A DNA stretch of 64,000 nt from Hysterium pulicare CBS 123377 (Eukaryota; Ascomycota; Dothideomycetes; Hysteriales; Hysteriaceae): the NCBI GenBank assembly GCA_000467715.1, contig AJFK01000646.1, positions 62,001-126,000 on the forward strand. The letters run 5' to 3'. Position numbers and translations under genes: made by a program. The notes beneath the pieces were generated by a model. It was given only the letters and a program-made list of their open reading frames with translations. It was not told the origin of the DNA and made no database searches. The first letter of the stretch is position 1, and every line of letters begins with the position of its first letter. Shown here in pieces: positions 34,662-46,375 of the stretch.

Positions 34662-36869
34662 TCATCGCCTGACTCTAGTAACAGGCGCACTGATATCCCT
34701 CCGTCCTGCAATACCTACACCCTCAAGCATCTGCTTCCTCGGCGTGGATTGCCCTGCAGCGATACTCCTCGCTCTACCTCGACGCTGGCGAATTTGCTCG
34801 AGCGCTGCTTCGCGATCAATCGGGAGCTTGTTCAGGCTCAAATCCTGTAACGGTTGGGAGGACTGCTTGTGGGTAGGCATGTGAGCAATCGTAGAAGGAG
34901 TTAGTGGTTGCTTGGAATCCTTGGTGGCAGGCGTCATGGGCGAGAAGTGTAAGGGGATAGTTGTGGTAGTTGTGATGGTGCGCGTCAGGTAAGGTGTCAG
35001 GGCATTTGAGGGACCATGAAGTGGTGTCTGAGGTTCGGACTCGGGCTCCTCGTTCTCGTCTATGATTGCCTCCTCTGGTACGTTCTCGTATCTCAGTTGA
35101 GATTCAGGCTGTGGCTGTGGACGGAATGGCGGGGGTGTTGTAGTAGATGTTCGGATTGTGGATTGTTCTGGTGGCGGTGCCCACGGAGAGGACTCCACGG
35201 AAGCTTCCGTTATGGATGAGAGTTGTGGGAGTTGAGGGCGTGCTGAAGGAGCTGGCGTTGAAGATTCCGGGGATGTAGATGCGACTTTGGAGGGAGATGA
35301 CATGGAGCGGAATGTGCCTGTTGTGGGAGAGAAGGCTAATTGAGCCTCCGTAGCATTTGATACATCCTCAGCTGGGTGCTCTGGCGGAGTAAATGGTCGA
35401 ACATCTTCATCCTGCGGCTCCTGTTTGATTATGACGCCTTCCATTTCATCTCCATGATTGCTGGCAGGCGGGGTTAAGACCGGAACAGTAGCTTTTATCC
35501 GCTCCATCTCTGTTGCGTATGCGGCATCGTGGACATATCTCGAGCCTTTAAGATCAGCAAGGCGGCAAGAACAGCACTGGAACTGGCATTCCATCTTCAT
35601 GAAATCAATCTGCTCCTCGGCGCGATCACGCAGTCGCCTCTCCATCTTCAGCTCATCTTGAAGGATCTTGAACTCGCTAGCTTTCTTCGGCGTCACGTTC
35701 TCCTTGTCATCACTCTCCAGGTCTACGACCATCGGCTTCTGAGGTGACTTCTTTGGTGAGGCGAGTCCGTCCTCCTCCTCCGTCGTGGCTGGTGGAAGGG
35801 CTAATCGGCCTTCTGCCGCCATTCGTAAGACTTCCTCTTCCTTAAGACTAGTCTTCAGTGTATCGCGCTCCTCCTCTACCAGCTTGATCTGCTCCTGCAT
35901 CTTCTTCAATTGCTCTTCAAACTGCAACTGCACAGTGTGGAGTTGAACTTGTAAGCTATACGTCTCATGTTGATAGTGCTCTGCCTTGTCTCTTGCGGTT
36001 GTGAGATTGACTTGAGTGGCGTTGAGAGAGGCATTTGAGCACTGAACTTCTTGTCGTAAAGTCAAGACCTTTTCGTCGAGATAGAACCTTTCCCTCTCCT
36101 TCTTCTTCATTTGCTGACTGAGGCGGTTACGTTCAGTCAGGAGTTCGTGGACTTTCGTCTCCAGTCGGCCCTAAGTCTTATCAGTGGAACGGTCCAGATT
36201 TGCTTTAGTGCAAGAGGAGAACCGTGAGCGCATTGCGCATGCAGTTTAACGAGCACAGAAACTCACGTTTTTGACCTCAAGAGTCTTTCCTGTCGCCGCC
36301 TGAGTTTCACAAGACTTTTGTAGCTTTTCCAGGTGGTCTTTGTACTCTTGTTTCCGCGCCTTATAAGCCTCCTCGCACGCCTTTAGTTCTTTATGCTTCT
36401 CTTCTTGAGCCCGCTCCAACTGCTTCATCAGATCCTCCCTTGCCAACTGTTCTCTCGCAAGCTGCTGTTCGTGCTCTTTCTGCAGCTTTTTTATTTTCGC
36501 CTCATACCTATTCGTTAGAATCTCCTTTTTCTTCTTATACTGTTCTTGCGCCTCTCGGACGTCGGTGACCTCTAAAGTTTCGAACTTCGATGTCAACTCG
36601 TGTACAGACACGATTGAAGTATTGGAGTCGTTCCGACGATGCCGTAGATGCTTGAACGGCGATGTGCGGCCTGTGAGTTCAGGCAGAGAGGGCGACTGCG
36701 GGACGGATTCATGGCCATCGTATTTGGGCTTGGTGCCATTGACGCGTTCTGGTGAGACTGAGAATACTGGCATCCCCGGCGAGGCCGGGAATATCATGGG
36801 TGGATCCATTTGGATCAACTGCGGTGGTTGTGTAGGTGTATTATGGTTGTATGGGTGGTGGGTGTACAA
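34662..36869 (-). CDS. Coiled-coil protein with a Cys cluster, function unknown
   Basis: Two exons (36869..36267 and 36170..34662, phase-0 intron of 96 bp) encode 703 residues. The first 100 residues are Pro/Ser-rich and disordered. Residues about 100-400 form a long coiled coil (REAQEQYKKKKEILTNRYEA, KLQKEHEQQLAREQLARED, ERFYLDEKVLTLRQEVQCS). A short motif MECQFQCCSCRLADLKGSRY with four Cys follows a second helix (ERRLRDRAEEQIDFMK). The last 230 residues are Ser/Thr/Pro-rich with possible phosphorylation sites and end in a basic tail (RRDISAPVTRVRR). This looks like a cytoskeletal or spindle-pole scaffold, but I recognise no named family. Another ATG (MDPPMIFPASP) lies 20 codons downstream of the chosen start. 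Confidence 0.75.
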
Positions 36870-39800
36870 GGGCAGACTGTGGTGTTGAGGTCTGTGTGGA
36901 CGTGCAGATGTAAGCTTTGTTTACATGGCAACGGGGACGGTGGTCCGTGCCCTGATATTCACCGGTATCTAGGTAGCGATGAAGCGACTCATGCTCCTGA
37001 CATCCATCATTCCTAACTTCTAGATAGATGTTATAAGGCAGATCACATTCTGTAGTCTCTTCTTTGCAGAATTCGAAATACGTCGATGGAGTCAGGAGAA
37101 TGTAGCGATTTGGGATAAATGAACAGGTGCTGAACCATGCTTCCATTGAATTATACTCTTCCATGTGCAGACATGAAGCGTCATTGTTGAGAACTTTAGA
37201 TAATCACAAATTTGATTCTATCTTGTAAAACTTACTACATCCCTAAGGAATAGAAATAGATCTTGCCGTTGTTGTAGGGTAACGTAAGCAGATTAGCTTA
37301 ACCGACATCGTTCGCGATTTGTGAGCACCTTCAGCCTTAATCAACTCTGCGGATTGTTTCGAGAACGTATTTCATCAACACTTGTTGTCCAACGAACATT
37401 TAACACCTCCTTTGTGCAAGGATGCGGTGTTGAGAACCGCGTGAGGAACAGAAGGGAGCTCGCCGATATGATATGACTCTCGCTGGTCTATCTGATCCTG
37501 TTCATCACATGCCTCCCCCTAAACTCAGCTGCTACTATCCACATAAACAGTCTGAGATGGGCAAAGCTATCAAATGTATGAGGCTTCTTGGAGCCTTTGC
37601 CAATCGCGAGACGATTCCGAAAGGGGTTTTGAGGTTGTGTTAAAAGCGCCATGGCATCGGTCGAAGCAATGATTGGGAACAAGGATACAGAATGCGAAGG
37701 TTGAGCTTTGTTCGACTTGTTCGTCTTCCATGAGAGATCTCGTATACCCAAGCTGTATAGATGGCGTATGCCGACATGGATTCGAATACCGGAAGCATTT
37801 CGATCGCTCTCTGGAACATTCGTCCTCCGCGTGTTTGGGGTCTGTAGTTTGCCGGGGGTGCGATTCATAATTGGAAATACGACATGTGGATCGCGGTGAG
37901 CAAAACCTTTCTCATAGCCCGTTGACCAAAATTTCTCGTGTTCGCTTTGCCCGTTGCGTTCAGACAGTCGAGCACGCGAAACACCTCTGCCAGCTGTGGT
38001 CTGCACGTAGGCCGGACAAAGGCCAACAACCTCATCTGCTGTCTTTGAGGATTACGCAAAAGCCTCCCTGCGAAAGCCTCCCCGCGAATAGTTTTGGCCC
38101 CCTCTCCTAGTTGAAGCAGCGGACGATGATGATGTTGACCTGATTATCAGTTTCCGCCATAGAGGGGTCCTGTCGCTATTGCAAGCCTCATCCCATCGTT
38201 GCACGCAGAGCAAGCTCAGATGTCATCAAGCCTCCTACAACCACCCCTCTGCTTACGAGGCATCCCCGAGACCCTACGAATCCGATCATATCACCCGACC
38301 TAGGAAGTTTTCTTGAGCATAGAGTCTGTGCAGGCAGCGACATCAATCGAGCCGTCGATGCCAGCGTTTCCGTTGAAAGCTTACCAGCGAGACCTACTCG
38401 TCCTTTAAGCCCCCGAAATACTAGATCGACGCTTTCATACTTTCCTTGGACATCATCGAGCTCTTATAATTCTATAAACAGGTATCGACTGCGTGGTCTG
38501 GGTTATAGATTCCGCGCATAAATCCACCAATACCATAGCGAACCATGATATAATTATAGGAGGTTGATGTCTTTGAGGACAGACTATGGTTCGCTGATAC
38601 GAGAGCCGGGGAGCTTCGTAGTGTATACAAGATTTACGACTTAGTAAACCCGTCTCCATGTTTACCTAGTCGCTGGTTAGCCTGATCTAGAACATAATCG
38701 GCTCATATAAAGGTCGTTCCCTGATGGGAAATTTCTTAAGCTTCCTTCCTTTTCAAGAATGCCCTTTATCGGTCTCTAGATTTTCTGTTTCTTCTTTCAT
38801 GGCCACTGCACACTCGTCAATTCATTTTCCGCACATCATTTCTATTCTGAGTACCTGCATTTCATACCATCTTCTATCATCTGTCTTAAGCTCTGCTTCT
38901 TAGGGGCTTTGCACATGTCAGACTGTTCCTCCGTATTGATTCTTTGCTGCGTTGTGTATATCGATCGAGCTCCGCATCTCCTTTTCGCTCAATCTCGTTG
39001 GCTTTTTGATGCCAAGTGGGCGTCCATAGAGCTCGACTCCGCAACGACGATCTATCGCTCACATGGGCTGAATTGCTGTAACTCCAAGCAAAGGAATTTT
39101 CTTTCAACTAAATCTCATTCCTGCTCTTACTCGAGATCAAAGAAACCCTCCTATCAGAGATATTGTGTCGAAACTTATTCTCGAAGACGTAGAGACATAA
39201 GAGATGTACGGGTCAGATATTCTACCAACCCCATGAATGCCATACATGGCTGAGACAATGGGACGATCCGCGACTTTAGTCGAAGAGTCCTATACGCTCT
39301 GTTGAGGTTGATGCCTGTCCCAAGGAGCCGCCAATACAGCTCCTTCAACACCCGATTTGTTTGTTGGGTTCCGGAATATGTTCAGTCCTTGAGACTCAGA
39401 CATGGTAGCCGTCGAAATTACTTAGTCCGGCCTCGATCCTTGAAAGGGCATCGCAATGAACGAGCTTATGCAACGAATTCTGGTGCTGGACTTCAAAACG
39501 CCTGATTGAGCTGCATCTCCACAGCTTATTAGCTAGTTGGCTTACCTTGTGGCTCTCGATCTCAACGCCATTGATGATCCCAGATCAGGTACAGGCGCAA
39601 GACGGCGACTCTCCCACATAGGCATAGTGGTTTCGCCAGACTTCCACCACTGAAATTGTCAAAATAGTACTCATAAGGGTGGTTGTACACATGGATCAAA
39701 TCCACCATTGATTCAATCCAGCTTGCTAGCATAGAGGGCGCCAGTTTTTACTGTGCATTACGAAGGACAAATCTTTGCAGAGGATCTTTTGCGCGCTCGT

Positions 39801-40655
39801 GGGAACCCCAAGCTTGTTTGTTCGGCAACTTGGTATCTAGAAGAGACCCGTCAAGACGTTAGCTAAGGTAGGTCAATTTGGAGGGTTGGTGTGTCCGGGT
39901 GAAAAGCAAGGAGATAATGAGAAGCAAGATGCCGCTTTCAAGACAGACCTACCGTACTCCAGTGGCTGTACTCGCGATGTCCTTCGCGTTGACGGTCGCG
40001 ACATGGATGCAGACCTGAGGACTCGAAAAACTACAATAGGAGCGTTGGACTAAAAGCTAATGGGGTTGTGTTACCTCTCTCTCGAGAAAGCTTCGGCGCT
40101 ACCATTTCTTGGAATGTCGAACCGACAATCGTTCGTGCGTTGGATGTTGGATGCAGAGTTCCCAGGGTTGGACATCCATGTGTAGGGGTGGTGGGAGCTA
40201 AGTAGAGACCGAAGGAGCACTGGCAGAGAACAAGAGTATGGGAGGGTCTCTTAAAGATGATGATTGCCAACTACAATCTCCCAGGTTTGCACCCTCCTGA
40301 AGCTCCAATGCAAAGGCCTCGCTGCAAACGCTCTCGCAAAGCAGCCGATTGCCCTAGCAGGCATATAACTATACAAATAGCGGGCACTCTCTCATCGTAG
40401 CCTTGTGCAGAATCTCAAGTTGCTGCGTGCAATTGCACTGAGCCTCACGTCACCAGTTCGGGGGTGAATCTACACGTGCTTGACGGTTCGAAGTCGCACA
40501 GCAACCTCCTACCTACAACAACTTTGTTGACCTTGCCTCTCGACCTCTTTACATCACCACAACTACGCTCCCTCCTCATCGAAATCAGCTTGCGCAAGAC
40601 AAGAATATCCATCCTTCCATTTGGTCATCCATCGCGTTAGCTGACATCGCAATCA
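36870..40655. other. Gene-poor gap of 3.8 kb
   Basis: I see no recognisable gene. The longest open frame (minus, 38006..37488, 172 codons) has no family features. A minus frame of 107 codons at 37164..36841 is next. There is a possible hairpin AAGGAGC...GCTCCTT at about 39319..39343. Base composition is unremarkable. The last 150 bp before 40656 is C/T-rich promoter-like sequence for the MYND gene. Confidence 0.35.
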
Positions 40656-42213
40656 ATGTCTTCGCCCACGGCCTTCTCGCCCACGGCCTCCGCACCCACG
40701 GCCTCTGCGTCTACAATGTCCGAATCCGCGATGCCCTTGACAACAATGCCGTCGCCACGTTGCTTTGCTTGTTCCAAACCCGCGGCTCTCAAATGCAGCG
40801 GCTGCCTGGGTGTCGAACTTGATGACGGCACGCCGCATTCCACCAACTACTGCAGCCCACAGTGCCAAAAAGCGGACTGGCCCCGACATAAGAAGCATTG
40901 CAAGGAGCTCCGGCACAGAGCAGCCAACATCAAAAATACCAGGACGGCAGCATTTCGCGCGGGAGAGCTCGTGTACGACATATTCTACATGTACCGAGAT
41001 CTCATCTGGGATGTCGATGTGGAGAAAGTAGAAATTGGCCGCGCTCAGGACCGTTCTATTGAAGAAATAAAGGTCTTTGCAGGTCTGGGCATGAAACAGG
41101 ATTCGAGGAAGTCATCGCAAGTCCGTGAAGCATGCGGCTGGTTGTTTGAGTTCCCAATAGATCAAGTTGAGGATGAGGGCTTAGTCCAAGCGGCCATATT
41201 GATGAACAATCAGAGCGCTTTCGCTCTGGCAGTTATGCACTTCTTAGTCTTGAACCTGTTCAAAGGTAAGCACATGCTCTTGGGTTCATTCTTCATTACT
41301 AACGACCTTTGAAGGGATGATCAAGGACGAAGCAAGGATCACCGAGGTCTACCATACGCTTAAGTCAGATAACGTAAAGCCGCTCGTTACCAACTATAAC
41401 TACGATGGAAAGCCCCTCCAGATCCCTTGGACACCTATTTACAGACCCAACGAACGTGCCGTTTTCCGCATAGAGCCCTCAGTCGGCCCTCCTCTTGTCC
41501 TCAATCCCACAGCACCTGAACTTGGCATGTCCTTTCCACCAGTGGAGGATTGGTCTGAGTATGAGACTCGAAGTGTCGACAAGATAACCTGTATAAACTT
41601 CTTCGGCCATGCAATGCAGACTTTCAAGCTGCAGGCAGATGAACTTATCAAGCACGGAGATGGCCTTTCCATGATCTTCTTGCAGTCTCTCCTCGCGATG
41701 GCCCGTTGCTACATGGAGTTCGGGGTTGATAAGAAAACGGATCTGGCGGAAATCCTCACAACATCCCACGAGAATTACGACCACCTCAGAAAGCATTTTG
41801 TCCGCGCTGTGCAAGAAGTCCTACTGGACTATGTGAGACAGGTCGGCATCGGAAAGACCGATGTCCCTTTACGCTTCCCCTTCTGGTATGATCCTGGATC
41901 TGTCCCCATATTCCATAACCTGGCAATCAAGGGGCCTTTGGGCCCTCCAAATTGCATCCCACACCCAAGGGTATTCCAGTGGCGTCAATTACCGGCGGAA
42001 TATCAGGACTACAAGGCCCTCTGGGTCGATATGAGGACATCAGCAATAAGCATGTGCAAGGACACAGTTCCAACTTGGGTGCCTCGAGACTGGATTGCGT
42101 GGAACCCCGCGCGGATGGACGAGGAGGAACGGGCTTTGAGGAGCAGGCTGGGGGCCTATACAATTCTGGGGGATGGATGGATGTGGGGAAAATGGATGAC
42201 TCTTGATATGTAG
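40656..42213 (+). CDS. MYND-type zinc finger protein
   Basis: Two exons (40656..41265 and 41315..42213, intron 49 bp) encode 502 residues. After a repetitive Ser/Thr/Ala/Pro start (AFSPTASAPTASASTM), the MYND finger at about residues 36-82 shows all ligands: CFACSKPAALKCSGC, then YCSPQCQKADWPRHKKHC. MYND fingers bind proline-rich peptides. The remaining 420 residues (EACGWLFEFPIDQVEDEGLV, DKITCINFFGHAMQTFKLQA, LRFPFWYDPGSVPIFHNL) have no named domain I can recognise; the layout is common in fungal MYND proteins of unknown function. It has no SET domain. The N-terminal low-complexity repeat arises from a tandem 15-bp-like GCCCACGGCCT sequence. Confidence 0.82.
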
Positions 42214-42817
42214 AATAGCACTTGAATAAGAGAGACAAGTCTACCAACAGAATTCTATGCAACCTCTTTTCTATTCTGTGTCCTTCCACGTTTTGAACCA
42301 TCTTGGAAAAGAGTCATGGTGCATGGACAGTTTGACGTGTGGGAAATGCTGCAAAGCCAGTTCGCGTCGCTCAGTGCTACTTGCATTTGCCCATTTCCAT
42401 CTATCCGTATGGAGAAGCTATACCCTTTCACTATTTTTTGGATAATGCATATGACCTGCAGAACTCGGGCCGATATACCACCGAGGCCGCCTCCATATCT
42501 CCCGAGACTCTTGCCGTCAATATGACCACTCCAAATATTATTATGAAGCTGAGTTATTTTCCTTACCACCTAGAACCAGGACTATCTATGAAACTATTAG
42601 AGAATATGTGCTCAGGGACGGAAAAGCCATTCGAGACGTATCCCCTAGCCCAAACGGGTTCTGCAGGCCACGATCACCGTCACATGTAGAGTGATCGACA
42701 GATAAATTGCTATATATACCCGGACAGTGGATACAGGCCAAGAAAGAAAAACTTATTTCTGTCTACCTCTCTACCACCTCTGTGTTCTCCTCTTTCTTTC
42801 TAGTCTACCGTACTACA
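42214..42817 (+). promoter_or_regulatory. Promoter region of the MFS transporter with TATA box
   Basis: A good TATA box (TATATATA) lies at 42711..42718, about 100 bp upstream of the ATG at 42818, followed by a C/T-rich leader. The ORFs that extend upstream of 42818 include the TATA box and are therefore unlikely to be translated. Confidence 0.6.
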
Positions 42818-44341
42818 ATGGGTTCCTTAGATGGAGATGGGAAACCTGTCGGCGATGTTATCGAGGAGGTACCCGCCCAACCAGGCCATTCATCTGGCTC
42901 TCGAATCGAAGTGCCAGCGCTCATTGCGCAAATGTCGAGGCAGGAGCGCATAGAAGCCGAGGCCAAGCTCCGCCGCAAAATCGACACACGGCTGCTTCCA
43001 ATGATCATTCTCATGTACATCATGAACTATCTGGATCGGAACAACATAGCAGCAGTACGACTGGCGGGTCTTCAAGATGAATTGAACCTCTCAAGCACAC
43101 AATATCAAACGACTGTCAGCATCCTCTTCGTAGGCTACATTCTCATGCAAATACCGTCAAATCTGTTCCTGAACAAGACCGGACGTCCAGCTATTTATCT
43201 TCCGTGCTGTATGATTATCTGGGGTATTATCTCGGGAGCTACAGCCGGCTGCCATAATTTCGGTGGTCTACTTGCCATTCGCTTCTTCCTGGGATTCATC
43301 GAAGCGGCATATTTCCCCGGCTGTCTCTTCTATCTCTCCTCGTGGTATACGAGGAAGGAACTCGGGCTGCGGACTGCCATCCTCTATTCCGGATCCCTGG
43401 TTTCGGGAGCCTTTGGAGGTTTGATTACGGCTGGTATCACCAGTAACATGAACAATAAACACGGACTTCGGGCATGGCGCTGGGTTTTTATCATCGAGGG
43501 TGCCATAACCGTCGTCATTGCCGCCCTCTCATTTCTAATCCTACCAAATTTTCCAAGAACCACGACCTGGCTTACAGAAACGGAGCGTCAACTCGCCGTC
43601 TACCGACTCGCAGAAGACATAGGCGAAGATGACTGGACATCTTCCGCCTCTCAATCCTTCTTCCACGGTCTCAAACTCGCGGTCTTAGATCTGAAGACTT
43701 GGATCCTGATGCTCATGCTCCTATGCATCGTTTCCTCAGCCTCCGTGACAAACTTCTTCCCCACAGTCGTGAAGACTCTCGGCTACTCAAATGTCCAGAC
43801 ACTCCTGCTCACCGCGCCACCCTACGTTCTAGCCGTCATTACAACCTTCGCAAATGCCTGGCACGCCGACCGAACAGGCGAGCGCTTCCTACACATAATA
43901 ATCCCGCTCCTCGTCGCAATGGCCGCCTTCATCCTCGCAGCCGCGACAAAATCCACCGCACCCCGCTACGTCGCCATGATGCTGATGGTGCCTGGCGTGT
44001 ACACCGGCTACGTCGTCGCTCTCGCCTGGATCTCGAATTCCATTCCCAGACCCCCGGCGAAGCGTGCTGCGGCAATTGCTTTGATCAATGCCGTCAGTAA
44101 CGTGAGTAGTATTTATGCGAGTTACATGTATCCGCAGCAGAAAGGGGTTGTCCATCCTAATTTGGTGGTGCCGCTGAGTGTGGACTGTGCGACGGCTGCT
44201 TTGGCAATTATTGCAGCGACCGCGCTGAGATTGGTGTTAGTGAGGCTGAATAAGAGGCTTGATAGGGGTGAGCACGTGGAAGGGGCTATTAATGCGGTGC
44301 CGGGTGTCGCGCAGGAACATGGATTCAGGTTTTTGGTGTAG
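42818..44341 (+). CDS. MFS transporter, Dal5/allantoate permease-like (ACS family)
   Basis: A single exon encodes 507 residues from MGSLDGDGKPVGD. The hallmark of the anion:cation symporter family is present after the first helix: MNYLDRNNIAAVRLAGLQDE. YQTTVSILFVGYILMQIPSN is helix 2, and RFFLGFIEAAYFPGCLFYLS contains the conserved loop. About 12 transmembrane helices are visible in two sets of six, with a cytosolic loop around FPRTTTWLTETERQLAVYRL. Fungal members carry small organic anions such as allantoate, nicotinate or other vitamins and pantothenate-like compounds across the plasma membrane. The specific substrate cannot be read from sequence. The adjacent SDR is on the other strand and broken, so no pathway link is claimed. 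Confidence 0.9.
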   Translation: MGSLDGDGKPVGDVIEEVPAQPGHSSGSRIEVPALIAQMSRQERIEAEAKLRRKIDTRLLPMIILMYIMNYLDRNNIAAVRLAGLQDELNLSSTQYQTTVSILFVGYILMQIPSNLFLNKTGRPAIYLPCCMIIWGIISGATAGCHNFGGLLAIRFFLGFIEAAYFPGCLFYLSSWYTRKELGLRTAILYSGSLVSGAFGGLITAGITSNMNNKHGLRAWRWVFIIEGAITVVIAALSFLILPNFPRTTTWLTETERQLAVYRLAEDIGEDDWTSSASQSFFHGLKLAVLDLKTWILMLMLLCIVSSASVTNFFPTVVKTLGYSNVQTLLLTAPPYVLAVITTFANAWHADRTGERFLHIIIPLLVAMAAFILAAATKSTAPRYVAMMLMVPGVYTGYVVALAWISNSIPRPPAKRAAAIALINAVSNVSSIYASYMYPQQKGVVHPNLVVPLSVDCATAALAIIAATALRLVLVRLNKRLDRGEHVEGAINAVPGVAQEHGFRFLV

Positions 44342-44555
44342 GATTTGGTATGGTGAAGGAGCGATTCGGATTAACCGACAAAGCGCGCGAAGCATAATGA
44401 GCGGTGGGAAGGTCATTGATGTAGATTACCTCTAAATCAGGGAGTCTGAAAAAAACATCTTCTTTAATCTGCACCCGCCGCTTCCACGGTTCATTTCTCC
44501 TAGCCCTAGCCATTCATCGCAGCATATAGCAAATCCCCACCAGGTAGCCACCTTA

Positions 44556-45643
44556 TCAAGGCAGCACAGATCCATCATACTGATTCAATCCCTCCTTCTC
44601 CTTCCACCCCGCAACCTTAATATCCAAGAATTTCCCCGACGCCTCAACACCCCTTCTAAGCACAATCTCCAGCACAGCTTTAACGCTTTGTCCAACATTA
44701 AGGTCCGCAACTTCGCCGCCGAGATCAGTTTGAGCCCACTATATCTACCGTGTTAGCCCTATTCAACCATACTGAACATGAACAATGAAGACGAGGAACG
44801 TTGTGCGTAAAAGAAGCTGATGGAGATTTCTCATGTGCCAAGCATGGATCAACTTCACCCCAGGACTAGTAGTCAAGAACGTAAAGCCCTCCTTCTTATA
44901 CTCCTGTGTGTACTGAACCGTCAACATATTTAATGCTGCTTTGGTGATCTTGTAGGCTGGGACGGGGAAGATGGCGTAATAAGGTGGCATGGCTAGAGAG
45001 CCTAGAGAGGTAGAGCTGTTGAGGTAGTTAGGTGGTTCTACGGTATGATGGATGGGGAAGACGGCGTTGTACATGTTGATGACTCTCTTCTCCTTTCCGG
45101 ATTAGAGAAGAGGGAGGAATGCGCTGGTGACGTTGTAGACATTGAGGACGTGTTTGTTGATGACTTCGGCTAGATCGGCCCTATTGTTGGTGTTATGTTA
45201 ACACTGTGCTACTTAAGAAAGAGGTCCCTAAAAGGAGGATAACTCGGTTTGGAACACTTGTTGTCATCCACGGATGATAGCCCTAATAATAATGGGTAAG
45301 GGAATGGACATAAAACTTACATCTCAGCAATCCCATCAGGCGTATACGTTATAATTCCCGCATTATTGATTAACACATCCAGTTCCTTCCCTTCGCTCTT
45401 CCCCTGAAGATACTTCTCCACGGTAACCTTGGCGTGATTAACGCTACCGACGTCGGTGGCATCTAGTTGAACGTAGAGAACGTTACCGGAGGAAGCACTG
45501 ATCATCTTTTGAAGTACAGTAGAAGGCTGAGAGCTGCGAGAGGTAGCGAAGATGATGTTGGATTTGGTAATGGAGAGTTGAGAGACGATTTCGAGGCCGA
45601 GGCCGCGGGAAGTGCCCGTGATGAGGCAGGAAGGCATATTCAA
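44556..45643 (-). pseudogene. Short-chain dehydrogenase/reductase with a premature stop
   Basis: Three exons (45643..45321, 45180..44859, 44738..44556; introns 140 and 120 bp) read as a 275-codon SDR close to the sniffer/C-factor type. Visible motifs: ITGTSRGLGLEIV (cofactor glycine motif), QLDATDVGSV, DVLINNAGIITYTPDGIAEM, VINKHVLNVYNVTSAFLPLL, YYAIFPVPAYKITKAALNML (YxxxK catalytic pair) and SPGWAQTDLGGEVADLNVG after splicing. All splice sites are intact and frames join. However, codon 134, right after FLPLL, is TAA (45104..45102). One C-to-T change from CAA (Gln) would explain it. The second exon also has NMYNAVFPIHHT where the usual active-site Ser region is expected. The gene is probably a recent pseudogene, or the stop is an assembly error. 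Confidence 0.75.
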
Positions 45644-46375
45644 TTGGAAATTGGATGGGCGGAAGCGGTTTAGAGAAGTTCAAGGCCTTTCAAGATAGAA
45701 TAATGTTGTGTTAGATAGAATGAGTAGTCCAATCGCATGACACTCCCTTAAGAAATGGGGTAAGATTGAGGTGTATTCCCGTCGAAAAGAAGATGAAGCA
45801 GCTGTTGATTGATGACTTCGAGCTGTTGCAATACCCTCATCTTTATACTTGCTGCAAAATGGACAAAAGTGGAAGTCTGTTGATCTAAGCGTACTGATTC
45901 CACCATAATGAGCCCCTAGAAGAGATATTACTTGAGGCGGACTTATTCATGACTGATTAATAGGGACGTGATTAACGAACATAAACAGCTATGCGTTCTC
46001 ATCCTGTAGTATTTTCCGTCCGATACTGAGAGGAAAACTGGGTTGTAGAATGTTGGTGAGGTTGGTGCTGGACGCGCATGCGGTCTTGCGTGTGTGGTGG
46101 TTGACTGCGATTGGCTGATTACAAAGCAGAGGAACGATTTTGTGAACATTGACCTTTGTCAGCAGGAGGAGTGGAACAACATTCTGAAACCGAATCTGAA
46201 CTTCATTGAAATAAGCATTTACTATGAGATTCCTCGGACCATTTCCACGGGTCCTCTTCATTCTCTTTTTTTCCACGGGTCCTCTCCATTCTCTTTTTCT
46301 TGCCTCAGCGTACAAGTACATGTACATAGACCGAACTGTCGTACTATCTTCTTGCCTCTTCTTGCCTCTTCAATC
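45644..46375. other. Intergenic region with a 28-bp direct duplication
   Basis: This is the upstream region of the SDR locus and the 3' flank of the next minus-strand gene. It contains the duplication listed separately and a TCTTGCCTCTTC repeat near 46349..46373. Confidence 0.4.
46243..46298. repeat. 28-bp tandem duplication
   Basis: Two adjacent copies (46243..46270 and 46271..46298) begin TTCCACGGGTCCTCT and end in a T-run (CATTCTCTTTTT). They differ at one base (CTTCATT against CTCCATT), so the duplication is fairly recent. Confidence 0.9.

Noticed and set aside
37488-38006. 172-codon minus ORF
   Set aside because: No recognisable motif, unusual composition, and no splice partners.
42707-42817. 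Upstream ATG extending the MFS transporter by 37 residues
   Set aside because: The extension includes the TATA box and leader; MGSLDGDGK is the better start.
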